64,000 bases of DNA from Nymphaea colorata (taxonomy: Eukaryota; Streptophyta; Magnoliopsida; Nymphaeales; Nymphaeaceae), in assembly GCF_008831285.2 (NCBI RefSeq), contig NC_045140.1:24136131-24200130 (forward strand), read 5' to 3'. The translations under genes and the position numbers were made by a program. Below the pieces are notes generated by a model that did not search any database, was not told the DNA's origin, and saw nothing but the letters and a program-made list of their open reading frames with translations. Below, piece by piece: positions 26,059-38,852 of the stretch. Numbering within the stretch: the first letter of the stretch is position 1; every line of letters starts with the position of its first letter.

Positions 26059-27138
26059 CATTCTCACTGATTAGAAAAATAAGTAATCAACCCAAGCAGT
26101 TGAATTTAATCCGTTCAAACTTTATGCGGGTTGGGCCCATGGGGCGCGGCGGAAATGGGGCATTCTGGACTGCAAAAAATGGTGTGCGTTGAACACCCGG
26201 AGCAAAGGCAGGGTGCCGGGAGCGGCCATGGCCCACTATGGATCTGTGATTCGTAAATAAATCAACTTCGTGGATTCCCGGCCTTTCGTGGAAGGAATGA
26301 AAAGGAGAGTTGAAACCGCGCGCTGCACATGATCTGTAAGAATCGCGGAGCGCTTTGAGCAGCCTGTGTGCCCAAATCCCATCGGACCCACAGATTTCCT
26401 TTCAATTCAGGGGATCTAGAGCCAAAATAACCACAACGACCGGCTTTCAACCCCCGAGTCCAGACCTCCCTCCCTCCGTAAGGTTGCGCTCTTCCTTTCA
26501 AGATTTGGATCTTTAGCTTGCCGCCGATCCGTTCACTATTTTTTGGTACAATGTATAACAACTAGTTATGAATCGGTAATTGTTTAATCAATATAATTAA
26601 GAGTTTGGAAATGTCACGTGTAAAATTACAGTTGACTCATGATAATTAGACGTTATGATTAAAAAAAGTGTCAGTTTTTAATTAGCATAATTGAAGGTTA
26701 AAATGTTTTTTTTTTTAAATTTTCATTATTTGAGAAAGAAATTTAAAGGTAACAACGCGTGTAGTCATTCCCGGTTTTTCTTTGGTCAGGTCAGATCCAG
26801 ATTCAAATCCAGACAGCCGGTTGGCGCCAAAGCGCGACGTTGGGCGCGGCGCGGCCCCGCCTGAATTTGAAATCTGTGCAAGTCAGCGTCTCTCTTTCGC
26901 CGTACGTTGGCATTCTGGCGCCCGTGGTTCCTCCCTGCCCATCTGCCAGTCTTCGCTTTCCGCTCCTTCTTTTCCATTCCTTCGTGTTCCCTTGCTTGGG
27001 AACTCTCCTCCTTCTAGAACAAGCGAGGCCCTCTGGCGGCGGAATCTCCCACCAGAGGCACCCGTTGTCCGATCAACGTAGCTGCATTATCGACGTCCGT
27101 CCACCAAGGGAACTCTGATCTGAAAACCAGTAGCAGAG

Positions 27139-30100
27139 ATGGCTGCATTGCGTCGATGTCCTCAGATCATCCCCAAACGACAATCTTCCTCCAGAAACCT
27201 GCCTGAATACCGCGAATTCATCTTCTTCCCCAAGAGATTTCTCGGGAGTTCCGGGGTTTTTCGTGCTTTTTCTCGATCGGATTTGGTTGCGAAAGCTGGA
27301 ACAGGGATTAGGATTCGGGCAGAGTCTGTAGTGAAGTCCGCCGGTGCGGGTTTGGGCCTGGAATTGGACGTGGTGGTGGAGAGGGAGGTGAAGTCTGCCG
27401 ATGCGGGTCTGGGGTGGGGATTGGGCGTGGCGGTGGAGAGGCAGGTGAAGTCTGCCGATGCGGGTCCGGGCCTGGAATTGGACGTGGTGGTGGAGAGGGA
27501 GATGAAGGAGAAGGGTGTGCTCGGGGTGAGGAGGACGAAGCTTGTCTGCACGATCGGCCCGGCTTCTTGCTCATTTGACGCGCTAGAGAAGTTGGCCTTG
27601 AGGGGGATGAACGTTGCGAGGTTGAACATGAGCCATAACACGCGGGATTGGCACCGCGATGTGATTCGGAAGGTGAAGAGGTTGAACGAGGAGAGAGGGT
27701 ACTGTATCTCCTTGATGATTGATACGGAGGGGAGGCATATGCACACGGCGGATCTTGGAGGAGCATCGTCTATCAAAGCTGAGGTGAATTAGTAGTCGTT
27801 GCTTGTTTGAATCCTAAAAAGAGACGAAAGAGTTACTTTTTTTATTTTGTTTTATTGCATGTACTTAAGCTCGCCTAATTATCCTTCTGTGATTTATATA
27901 ATTATTTGCAGAACCACAGTTACAAATTTCGTCCAAAATTTTGTCTTCTTTCCTTTTTTCGAAAATTTACTTCGCCGATGAACAACTATTGTTCTGATGA
28001 AAGTTGGTTTCTTTTTTACCGTGGCTCATTTTATCTGTTTTGATGATTGTCTTCTTTTATTTTGAAATAATTTGTCATCTGCTTCACGCTTTATGGTTGG
28101 CATTTGGGACAGGACGGATCCGTTTGGTTATTCACGACTGAAAGATTGAATGGTACTCTTCCTTCTACCGTTCAAGTCAATTATGAGGGCTTTGCTGAAG
28201 GTGTGCAATCTTGTTGCGGTAAAAGTTTCAGAAACACTGTTCATTTTATATATGGTTCTTATGGCTTCACGTCCTTTACTCTACAGGTGTTTTAGTGGGT
28301 GATGTACTTGTCCTAGATGCTGGAATGGCAAGCTTTGAAGTTATCGAAAAAGTCGGGGATGACCTGAGTTGTAAGTGCATCGATCCTGGTCTGATTCTTC
28401 CCCGGGAAAAAATGACTTTTTGGAGGAACGGACAGCCTGTTGCAAACAATTCTCAACTTCCAACCTTATCACCGAAGGTTTGCTAGTTGCTACCTAGTTC
28501 TGGGCCTTCCGGCTTTCCGAATGAACCCTTGCTCGTACATTTCAAAACCTGAAGACCATTGTCCATGATTTTCAACTCATGTGGTGCGTGTATGATGATC
28601 AGGATTGGGGTGATATTGATTTCGGAATATCGGAGCACATTGATTTTATTGCTGTTTCATTTGTGAAGAACGCTGAAGATATCAGGAGTTTAAAATCATA
28701 TCTATCTAGAAGATCATCTGAGTAAGTAAAGCCTAAAGACTACATTGCAAGTAGTTTAGTTTTCCAATGCTGGGTGCTCTCGTCTCCCATTTGTATTCCA
28801 GAGAGCTGCATCCTTGGATCTTGTTTGTTAATATTTTTGAATAACTTGGTTTTCTAGTTCCCTTTCATAGTTCATGTATATGCCTCATGGATTTTGTTCT
28901 TTCAACAAATTACTTTCGTACTTACAGAACTATGCTGCTCCTTTATCTTGGTAGTTTGCTTGATTCAATATTTTATGTTTGAAATCTAAACAAATATTTA
29001 TGCTATATGAATTTTCTGAAATACATCATTTTCCTTTTTCATTTTTCTAACAAGTCCTTTGAAGGTGTGCGTTAATGAGTATGATTTGAGTTCTAACATT
29101 CTAATCACATTTTCCCGGAGTGCAATGTCAACTCTTATTTATGTCATACAAAAGAAGCTGGTTTGGTGTCAGGGATTAACAATCTAATACAAAGTGGTGC
29201 AGCATTTTATGTAGAAAAGAGTGTATTGAGCTGACTGAGGCATATCATTAAACTTGTAAGAAGTTTCATGCAAGTTGATCCTTCCTGGAATTTGGTAGAA
29301 CTAAAAATATTCAAATTCAGGTAATTTAACTTCAGCATTGGAGTAATCTGTCTCAGTCAAGCTGCTGTACTATGATATGATGAATTCCATTATGGGCAGT
29401 ATGTTTCCCCTAATTTGCTTTCCAAAAATAACCATTGGTTGATGTCTTCAGAGCCATACATTGCCAATTGGCCACAAGAATAATCACGATTTACTTGCTG
29501 TTTTGATTGTTTTCCATTTGGTATGGTATGCCTGCATGTGCGTTTACTTGAGCTGTTGATGTCCCAGCCATTTGTAGACATAGGCGAGTTACCATTACTC
29601 TGTCTGTTGTGAGCTGGCAACCAAATTCAACTATTCAAGTTACACAGTCCATTTGTTAGATAGTGGAAATCACCTTCGTGGGCTGTTTGGTAAGTTTTTC
29701 TGAGAAAAAATGATGTTTAGCATCTAAAATATTGCAACTTAATTAGTACTATAGTCATAGTGATGGTTAATGTTTTGCAATTCTCTGGGCGTTTCTTATG
29801 TAGTAAAAAGTGCTAGGTAGGCCTAACAGCGGACCTTCAGAGATCACTAGGTAGGTTAGAAAAAAAAAAGATGAGGTAAAAAGTTGAAGTACACAACATC
29901 TAGACAAAATTAAACTTGTATGGAGGTCAAAACATGCAAAACATGGATAGATGCGTGCACACACTTAGACTCTATATATATGTATATATTATATGGACGA
30001 GAAGAAAAAGAGGAAGAAAACAAAAAAAAGGCAGAAAAGAAGGAGAAGATTTGAGGAGAAATAAAAAAAGTGAAATAAAATAAATCAAAAAGGAAGAAGA

Positions 30101-32446
30101 GGGAGGAGGTGGAGGAGGAGGGAAAAAGAAAAATACTTGAGAGGATGTGAAAAAACACTACCCTTTTACGTGTCTGTCTGGAAATAGAGAGTGCTGTGTG
30201 AGAAAAATGGGTCACTGGCTTTGAGAGTTTCCAGGATCATGAATTACTCAACAGAATTTTGGTAATGACTTCAGCTTCTAGATCTTTGTCACCTGTTAGA
30301 ACTTGATATGTGGCAACACAATTCTGCATGTGGCACAAAAAGTTAAATCTGAGCATTTAGACCATTACTAGGAACAACAAGCTTTTAGATTTTTGTGACT
30401 TCCATCAGTTATCTCCAATAGCCCCCAGCTGATTGGCACCAGCTATCCTTAATATGTAGTGAACTGTGCACATTTCTGAACTTAATCAGTTGTCTTCATT
30501 AACATACTGTATGCTCTTCGATCTCAAATAGTAGAGTTCCTTTCTTCATATTTATGTGTTTTTTGTTGACATAAAAAGTTTTATTTGGCTGTGTGATTGA
30601 CTCGTTTGTATTAGTTCATTTCTTCCTCCTCCCTCTAAAGAGAAAATGGAAATTGTAGTTCTACTTAGTGTTGTTTCCTATTTTTTGAATTCAAAACTAG
30701 TAGACCTGTGCTGATATATCTGAGGTTCCAGGTTTACAAGAGTTTTGGCAAAAATAGAGAATTTGGAGTCCATGTGGAAATTGGAAGAAATTGTACAGGT
30801 TTCTGATGGGGTCATGGTGGGTCGTGGAGACCTTGGTATGGAAGTTTCTGTAGAGCATATCCCTTCTATTCAAGAAGAAATAACATGCTTATGCAGGCAG
30901 CTGAACAAGCCGGTGATTGTAGCATCTCAGCTTGTTGAATCAATGGTGGAATATCCAATACCAACTCGTGCAGAGGTATAAATGGAAGTACATTTTGAAA
31001 GGGGAAATATTGTTGTGATCTGCCCAAGATCTAATCTGACTACAAACCAGCTATCTGAGAATTAGCAATATGGTGCAAATATCATGCATAGTTAATTACT
31101 TATTGGATCTTGAAACCATGGAGTATATTAGAATAGTAGAAATAAAACCAAGGGTTATTCTCACAGATCTGGCATGACTCACAAATTGTACTTCTTGAAT
31201 TAATTGTTCCAGGAATTTTTCTGTTTCATTCTCATGCCATACTAGACTCACTTACATGATTACATTTATGCCACTAGGTTGCAGATGTGTCCGAGGTTGT
31301 TCGGCAGTATGCTGATGCCATGATGTTATCTGAGGAATCAGCAATTGGTCTATTTGCAGACAAGGCTCTATCAGTTCTCCATGTTGTTAGCGAACACATG
31401 GAGCGGTTGTGTAGAGGTGAACGTCTTCAAAAAACTCTCTCTCCAAGCCTACTTGGTCAGTCATTGTCTGATCGGATTGCTGAACAAATATGCAACTCTG
31501 CTGCAGAAATGGGTGAGTGCTTTACATCATTAGCTTTGTCTACTGCACATTTGCTTGAGTTATATCAATGCAGAGTTTGACTATCATATGTCACATTATA
31601 ATAGATATCGAAAGATTCTAGTAGTTCATTCTGCAGTTTCCTGATAAAACTTCATTAGTTTGGTAGTCTTGATGGGATTCAAATCCCACAGATCATGTCC
31701 TTTATGATGAAGTCCTAGCTGGGGTTAGTTTCTGGTGGCAGAAGGAGAATGATCTTATACCAATTTAGTTAATGAGACACATTGACCATCATTCCACAAG
31801 AAAATGTTAAAATGTCATGTGCACGTCCATGTTAATGATTTCTTGTTTTTTAGATTGTAAATATATCTTAGTTTTATCAATGGATTTCATGTCATCCTTC
31901 ACTAGATGAGGGATTAATCATCTTCTTAGTGTAAGCATTTGGTTCCCTTCATTAGATGTGGGTTCATCATCTTCTGAACATATCTACTGGCTCCCATGAT
32001 TTCTGCTTCTTTAGTTGATTTATTTTCATCTTATTCAATGTTATCTGAGTATCTGTATATGCAGCAGTTCTCATGATCTCCACTTATGTAGCTGATTCAG
32101 TTTTCATCTGATTACAGCCAACAATCTGCAAGTTGATGCCATTTTTGTGTATACAACTAGTGGCCTTATGGCCTCACTTCTGTCAAGAAACCGGCCCAAC
32201 TCCATGATATTTGCTTTCACTAACAAAAGCAGTACAAGAAATTGGTTGAATTTACTATGGGGAGTTGTTCCTCTTAGAGTTGAACTATCTGATTACATGG
32301 AAGAGAATATAAAAAAAGCCTTTAACCTTACAAAGGCAAGGGGTGTGGTGAAGGAAGGTGACATGGTTCTGGTTGTCTCAGATATTGAGTGCGGTAGAGC
32401 AACTAACCCTTCCCAGCAATCAATACAGGTGCGCATGATAACTTAG
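27139..32446 (+). CDS. PKP4: Plastidial pyruvate kinase 4-like protein
   Basis: The seven exons are 27139-27783, 28113-28200, 28287-28477, 28603-28721, 30732-30975, 31278-31512 and 32118-32446. They give 616 aa with all phases closing. Pyruvate kinases make pyruvate and ATP from phosphoenolpyruvate. The basic, Ser/Arg-rich first 60 residues look like a plastid transit peptide. Residues 131-615 cover the A, B and C domains: [27 protein letters not shown] with the catalytic-type Lys, [17 protein letters not shown] in the B domain. Several signature positions differ from canonical kinases: the DTKGPEIR loop reads [11 protein letters not shown] reads ASQ and LSGET reads LSEES. Arabidopsis At3g49160 (PKP4) shows related changes as I recall, so reduced or altered activity is inferred. 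Residues 65-121 are three 19-residue repeats. The C-terminus QSIQVRMIT matches the family end. Confidence 0.92.
27331..27501 (+). repeat. Three in-frame 57-bp tandem repeats in PKP4 exon 1
   Basis: Each unit encodes 19 residues of the pattern VKSADAGxGxxLxVxVERx. Units 1 and 3 are closest; unit 2 differs at several positions. The repeat lies between the transit peptide and the kinase domain and does not disturb the frame. Confidence 0.95.
29997..30128. repeat. Purine-rich tract in PKP4 intron 4
   Basis: About 130 bp of almost pure A/G (GAAGAAAAAGAGGAAG-like, then GGAGGAGG) lie within the 2-kb intron 4. It is preceded by a short TATATA run. Confidence 0.85.
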
Positions 32447-35400
32447 TTCGTTCAATGATTGCTACTCATGCAAGATTTATAATCTTCTCATTCACGTTTC
32501 TAGTCAGCTAACTTCACGGTTCTTGATTTCAAAATTGGTGGAAGTGCCGTATCCGGTTGCTGTTTGGTTCTATATCTTTCCGTTTTTTGTAAATTTTTGT
32601 TTCTCGTGATCCTTTATGTTACCTAATGAATTACTGCTTGAGAATAACTTGTGTTGTAAGATAATTCTTAGTTTTATACGAGAATTGACATGCAAATTGC
32701 AATAGCATGAATAAATTATGTTACACGTACAAGTCGTGCAAGGAAAAGAAGGCTTTCCGCCATTCCTGACTGCATGCTATATGCACTGCTGGAGGATCCA
32801 CCCGCTTGAGCAATGCGTGGAAAACTTTTATAACGCCTTGAAACATGGAGCTTGTTTTTGGTTAAGATACCAAGACCATTCGGAAACCATGTTAATCGGT
32901 CTTTGCATACGTCTCTGATCCGCCATAATTTAAGTTTTTAATAAGCGAACCTTGTCGATTTTCACCAGGTTATTTGACTTCTTCAGAAGTTAAAAGATAG
33001 GCGAAGGCGAGTCCCTCTTGTGCCATAACAGTCACAGTCTGGGGGGTAGGGTGAGAATTTTCTTGAAGAGGCCCAATTATTGTTTCAAGAGCTCGTAATA
33101 TCATTTTTTAAAATTTTTATATAGGGCGCATGATTTTTTTTAAATTTATATGTAATTTTTCTTTTTTGAGGGGGCAGGGCCCCCTTGGCTCTTACCTTGA
33201 TCAGAGTCTCCTAATATATTTCTCTCTCCTCTAAAGTTTTAGAGTGGTGGATAAATTCCTGGGAAATATTGATAAGACCATTCACTATTTATGCATGCAC
33301 CCTCATCTAACCCAGGATTTTTTGTAAACCAAAATTTTTAATGAGTTTACACCACCCCCACCCCCACCCTCCTTTCCTTTTTTTTTCTGGGTGGTGCATT
33401 CAAAACCTGGTTTTTTAATAACTTAATGGAGGGTCAGGTTTTTCACTCCTTTTTATAAAAGTAGGTTTTGTTTTGACGACACTTTTGGATTTTGCCTTCA
33501 AAACTAGTTCTGGGGTGTCATCCAAATGCCCACATAAACTTGATCTCTCTTCTTTTTGATGAACCATGAAGCTAAGAGGAACCGGGAACTGGAAAATAAG
33601 AGCTTCCACTCCACGCATGAGGTAAATATGTACTAGTTCATGGCTCTCTTGGTATATCCACGTAAGCAATAAGAGTATAAGGAAACATTTTGTTGCTACA
33701 AAAATAGTTAGCGTTAGCACCACATGAAACATTCTCTTATTAGAGTTGCCACTATAAGAATAACTCTGTTAGAGTCGTTTCTGTTCATTGAATGTGCTCT
33801 ACGGATAGAGGAATATGTACACACAATGGAACATGCTTAAGTAAGAAATTGAAAGGTGTAACTGAAATTGTTAGTTTGGAAATTTCCTAAGAAGCATAAG
33901 TTCTCTCCCTTGAAACAGCAGGCAGTTATGCTCGTACAATGGTGAATAGGGATCCTCCTTGAACCATTTCAAATCCCAACAATTGCCATCCCTCTACTAA
34001 CGCAGATGACGAGACCCATCTGTTTATCTCCTTTAACCAAAATCCCGGCTCGACCCCACAATGGGCACGGAGCAGGTCATGACACCGATAGAAAATTGGT
34101 CACAGCAAAACCAAACTTTCGAATGTGCTTTTCTGAAACGAATAGTTGAACTTTTGATCGATAAAAAATAGTTCGCAGCACGAGAGAGCCTGCGGGCAAC
34201 GAATGCAAATAGTAGAGTGTCTTAAGGCAAATCTGCATCTAGATCTTATCATGCTGGAGACGTCCCGTCGTAACGTGGGACATCTTTCAGAAGGTCATCC
34301 AGGTTCCATGATACAAACATCTTCAAGTCCAGCCCCCCATCCAAAGAAAGACCAACACCCATTGACGACACTATGAAAAAGCTGCAGGTTTAGCAGGAGA
34401 CATCCATCCTATGTCCAATATTATTGTTCTGAGGTAAAGTCGATTTAATTTGCTAGCTAAATATTCTAAATTTCTTTTCCTTGTTTCCTCGTAGTAGACA
34501 TTAAAAAAAAGAAGAAAGAAAACTACATTTCTCTTGGGCAACAAATTATCTAACATAGCATGCAGCTTCTCCTTAGATATGAAAGAGCTGGTGGGAACGA
34601 TTGGCAATTCAATTGCCGATCTATGTTGAGAAAATGCTAACCAAAGCATCCAAAGTACCAAAACTTTAGCTCATCATTGGCCCGGCCGATGATCACTAAG
34701 TTGACAATGAAGGGAAGGAAGAAATAACTGTTTTGGGACTAAAGCAAAAGTGTTACAGTAATCAAAATTATTCTTCTTCAATCTTCATTTTTATATTTTG
34801 TTGCTCACACACACACTGGTTTACACACACCTCAAAAGGACCAGCGATGATATGGTACTTCCCCTATTACATCCAATGAGAAATGCACTAAGACGATTAG
34901 CTGCTTTTCTTCATTCTTCACGCATTTGGAGATCTCAAAGTTCCAGACGGAAGAAAACAAGAAAGAAAACAAAAAGAAGGCAAAAGACCCTCTTATCTCA
35001 AATTTCTCCTTTAGGACCAGCCTGCAAAAATGAGACCACTAATTCTCGTTAGAATCAACTCAATGGACTAAAACAAAAAGAATGTACTTGATTGAAGGCG
35101 AAGAAGCCACTGTCAAAACACACAAAACAGGTGTGTTAATAACCCATGGACTCGAACTAAGTTATCAAATTCAATGAGATCCACCGTAGAAAAGAAGAAT
35201 TATTAGAATTGAAAATGAATTATGCTTGGAGAAACGTAGCTTAGTAATATATTCTATTCTTTCTTCAGGGACTGGTTTAAGATACCTGATGAGTTTTGCA
35301 TCAAAATGAACAGGAATTAACTGTAATGCAAATCAAAATCAAATTCTTAAATTGGACCCAGGGATTGACAAGTACCTACACAAAACATGCATCATGTGCA

Positions 35401-35955
35401 AAGTAAATATGCTAGATTTACATGCATGTAGTCAGATGGAAATCATAGGCACACACACACACGTGTATTCACTAACACAAACATATGCCTATAGAACAGA
35501 TGGTCTACTAGAGACCAATGTGTGGGCGAACACAGACAGCTAGGCCACTTGATCTCCATTCCCATCTCAATTAGATGGGTGTAGATTGCGTTCACCTTGA
35601 AACGAATGTGGGTAAGGATCAACAATTTAAACAAGCTCCCGTTCTAAAGCTTCAAATGAATGTGGGCAAACATGGAGTCCAGCCACTAGAAGGTTTAAAC
35701 ATATGGATTTAGAAGAATATCAAAGTTTCATATGGATTTAGAAGAACATCTGAAATTTTATTCTTAGAGTGAGATCTGAACATCCATAAATGACGCAGTC
35801 GCATTTAAAAAATAGAAAAAAAGATATTCGAATACAGCAATTCCATAAAAATGGAAAAACTTAGAAGGTCAAACTTACAGCTCAGTGTCTCCATCTCCGT
35901 GATTCCCTAGCTGCCACAGAAAGAAAGAAGAGCAACCTATTCCACAAACTTCCAT
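32447..35955. other. Spacer between PKP4 and RCD1-like gene (convergent ends)
   Basis: The two genes end towards each other, so both 3' untranslated regions lie here. A low-complexity repeat with GGGGGCAGGGCCCCC occurs near 33172-33190, and a MITE-like copy at 33395-33535. A minus-strand stretch at 34243-34360 can be read open behind a good acceptor (ending DVPRYDGTSPA), but I could not connect it to other exons. The RCD1-like stop is followed by a possible untranslated-region splice donor (GTAAGT read on the minus strand near 35875). Confidence 0.5.
33395..33535. repeat. MITE-like repeat, CATCCAAACGC family (copy 2)
   Basis: It contains AAAACCTGGTTTTTT, AAAACTAGTTCTGG and GTCATCCAAATGCCC, echoing the copies at 9150-9316 and 62990-63140. 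Confidence 0.4.
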
Positions 35956-38044
35956 TCAGCTTTGTCTCGTGATGCTCTTGATTGTTGAAACCAGCAGCCG
36001 ATCACCAACAATTGACCTCACTTTTGCAATGAAAATATTCTTGCGGATTTTCCCAGCCTAAAGAAAGTAGAAATCAGTGACACATCTGATCCTTTTCATG
36101 CATCTATCTTATTCTATGTTAATAAAAGAATAAAAGTTGTTACATATTACCTTGTAACCATTATATAAGAAGTCCAAAGCTTTGGTCTTAGGGAAGGGAA
36201 TTGACTTCTCTAATTCGGCAAACAGAAACGGAAATGACATCTTCGATCTCCGAGCTGAATATCGTATATTATTCTGCGCAACGCCAAAAGGTTCAACTTT
36301 AACCTCATGTCCAAGATCAATCAACTAACTGTAAAAAGCTCGTCTCTGCAATTTGACACTTTCAACTAAGAGAAAGATAGAGAGAGAGAGATACATGTTC
36401 CAAAGCTGCATTTGTTCCATTAGGATCACCATACGGTGCTGCACAATTGTGAAATGTCTCTTCCATTGATTTTCTGGTGCTTCCAGCTCCTGAAAACATG
36501 CAAGCATCGTAAGAAGCAAGCAATAATTAAAATGTCAGCACTAAATATCAGACGAAGTTCGGGGAATAGGTACCTTTCGGGTGAAGATAATCCCTGAAAG
36601 TCAAAACACACTCGGGAAGAATATGCGAATTCATATTAGTACTCCACAAAATATACCTCTTTGTATTCAAGGCATCATCCACACCATTATCAAACTCGTC
36701 ACAGCTCGGACAGGCTTGTTCAGATCCAAACTGAACTTCCTCAACATTACCCATTATCACGCGACATAGTATGATGTGATGGTCACCATTAATATCAGTT
36801 TCTGCTGCGGATGCACTGAAAAGGAATTCTAGAAAGCGATTAGTTGTTTTTCCCATCTAATTTTCTCTTAACTATCTTCCAATTCCGATGATGGTAATAG
36901 TTTGGAATGCTAGACGAAGTCTTGGACAGAAGATCAAACTAGAAGCTCTATGACAACTGTTAAATAACCCTAGTTTCCTCATAATAAAGGCCCTAGAAAC
37001 CACTCGTCTACAGTATTTTCAACAACATAATGGAACCATTTGAAACATATAAATACAAGATATGAACATAAATTACCTCAAATATGAACAACTTGCAGGA
37101 AACAGATTGATGCCAATGCCAAAAGATCCAGGCCCCCAACATAGATTGGACTTCCCAAAACCATGCATTACAATTTTGCCTGCATCCTTCACTGTAGTTA
37201 CATACCAAGCGTATCTTACATTAGCATGCCCACGAGCAGCCTCTGTTCTTTCCGCCATCCTCTTAAAATCTTGAAGACGAGCCCCCGTACAACATCTATA
37301 TACAGCAGTGACATAGGCCTTCGACGACGAGTTTCTCATTCCTCTAAGGAATACATTCTTAACTATGTTATGCGCCCTGTCAGTTTCTTTCAATCTCAAC
37401 AGCAATCCTTTCAGGGAGGGAACGTTTTGTGGAACCAAATCAGGAGAGACACCACCTTGTACGCGAGACTCATATGGTGCTGATTGCAATTCTTCTCTTG
37501 GAGTAGGCATTACAGCGTCAGATTCAGCCGCATCAAGAGCATCAGCTTCACGACGAACTCTCAACTGGATTTCCATGTTAGGATCCGAATCGCAACTCTC
37601 CCCAGAACCTTCTTCTGAAAATAGTTCAGGGAAGAAACAGTGTCCTTCTACATCAATCCAAGCAACCGATCTATGAGACCCCTGTCCCAGGTCGACCTCA
37701 AACATCCGCAGGAAATCAACAATGAAGCAGCCACCGTCCGTCTCTAGGTACACTGCAGCTCTCCCATTCACAAATCCATCTTTCAAGACACTTAGAGTCT
37801 CATCTGGGTAGTCATTCCATTGACAATCTTTATAAAACATAAACCTAGAAGGTGCCCTACTCTTTCTAAAATTCTCATGATTCCTCATCAATGCTCGGCG
37901 ATAACAACATCCAAATTCGCCAACTTCACCCTCACATCGACTGATTCCATGACCCGAACTTCCCAAATTCAGGTTCCTACTTGAGGTCGCTGCACGAATA
38001 CGTTTCTCGATTGCCATTGCTCTGTTTCTCCTTGTGGAAGCCAT
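35956..38044 (-). CDS. RCD1: RCD1/SRO1-like WWE-PARP-RST protein (probably inactive PARP)
   Basis: The five exons are 37077-38044, 36574-36815, 36395-36489, 36151-36324 and 35956-36057, giving 526 aa. RCD1-family proteins are nuclear stress and hormone regulators that bind transcription factors through the RST domain. Residues 63-142 form a WWE domain (RFMFYKDCQWNDYP, VDFLRMFEVDL, AWIDVEGHCFFPE). Residues about 222-402 are PARP-like. Residues about 458-520 are the RST domain (SFPFLFAELEKSIP, then FIAKVRSIVGD). Of the H-Y-E triad, a His (H294 in MHGFG) and a Glu (in LPECVL) are present, but the Tyr position falls in GIGINLF and is lost. That agrees with the inactive family. Length and the WWE domain point to the RCD1/SRO1 class, not the short SRO2-5 class. 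Exon 4 uses the second of two nearby AG acceptors; the first breaks the frame. Confidence 0.92.
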
Positions 38045-38144
38045 CTTTCCCTAACTGAAAGAAACTGAAGTCCAGTTTCAAGAAAACAAGAAGTTCAGCA
38101 ACACAATGTCCAGAATCACAATTACAGAGAGTCAGAGAGAGAGC

Positions 38145-38149
<5 letters not shown>

Positions 38150-38180
<31 letters not shown>
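38150..38180. repeat. (GA)n microsatellite in RCD1-like 5' leader
   Basis: A GA run about 105 bp upstream of the start codon, read as CT in the transcript. CT-rich leaders are common in plant genes. Confidence 0.85.
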
Positions 38181-38182
<2 letters not shown>

Positions 38183-38330
38183 GGCGGGTTCTATTTCTGC
38201 CTACAGAAGGCTCACCGAGATGGCGCTACTGCCCAGAGAGAGAGCGCATTCGCATCGCACCGCCTCTTCTTGATCGGGCCAACTTCGAGAACGAGAAGGA
38301 CAAGAAAGTTACGGAACTTGCAACGTTCGA

Positions 38331-38340
38331 ATTTAAATAG
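38331..38340 (-). promoter_or_regulatory. TATA-like box of RCD1-like gene
   Basis: CTATTTAAAT reads on the minus strand about 290 bp upstream of the start codon, just beyond the GA-rich leader. Confidence 0.4.
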
Positions 38341-38852
38341 CCGTTGGGGCGTAGTTGTAACACGAAACCGACTCTCTCCGCTCCCTTGGCGTGGCCCCAC
38401 GACTCTTACGTGAGGTGAGGCGGTTAGTTACTCGCAAAAAGATACTTGCACAAGAAGATAACCCTCGCCTCAAGCCCACCAATCACACACCGACGAAGTT
38501 ATTGATAGACTTGGCCAGGAAGATTACCTGTTTCTCAAAGTTTTCCACATTTATAGGCATCTTTTGATTTCTTCGAGAAGACGAAAACTGCCATCTCGTG
38601 AATTAAGAAGATGTCTCCGTAAAAGGATGAAGATATCTTGCACGGCAATTTTCGCGCTATCCTCGAGCTGATTTAATTGAAGAATTTACATTAGTATCTG
38701 GTACCGTATTTTCATGGTAAAATATTTTATTCCAATATATGGTTCAAGTAATTTGATAAGAAAACGGAATAGCACGTTGAGATAAAATGAACCTTGATGT
38801 CGATCCTAATGACAATGTTCATATATATCATATGCGAGAGATGGAATACAAA

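Larger units (their letters stand above)
23597..27138. other. Divergent spacer between ITPK copy 2 and PKP4
   Basis: This is the shared upstream region of two divergently transcribed genes. A TTTAAATTT TATA-like box followed by a GA run lies at 23817-23840, about 220 bp upstream of the ITPK copy 2 start. A Tourist-like MITE (24278-24482) and a possible copia fragment (25481-26058) lie inside. 26.1-27.1 kb is GC-richer and should hold the PKP4 promoter and leader. I recognise no further gene. Confidence 0.55.

Noticed and set aside
27162-27776. 204-residue open frame antisense to PKP4 exon 1
   Set aside because: It is a mirror frame of a GC-rich coding exon with repeats; composition is low-complexity Ser/Pro/Thr and no domain or independent splicing supports it.
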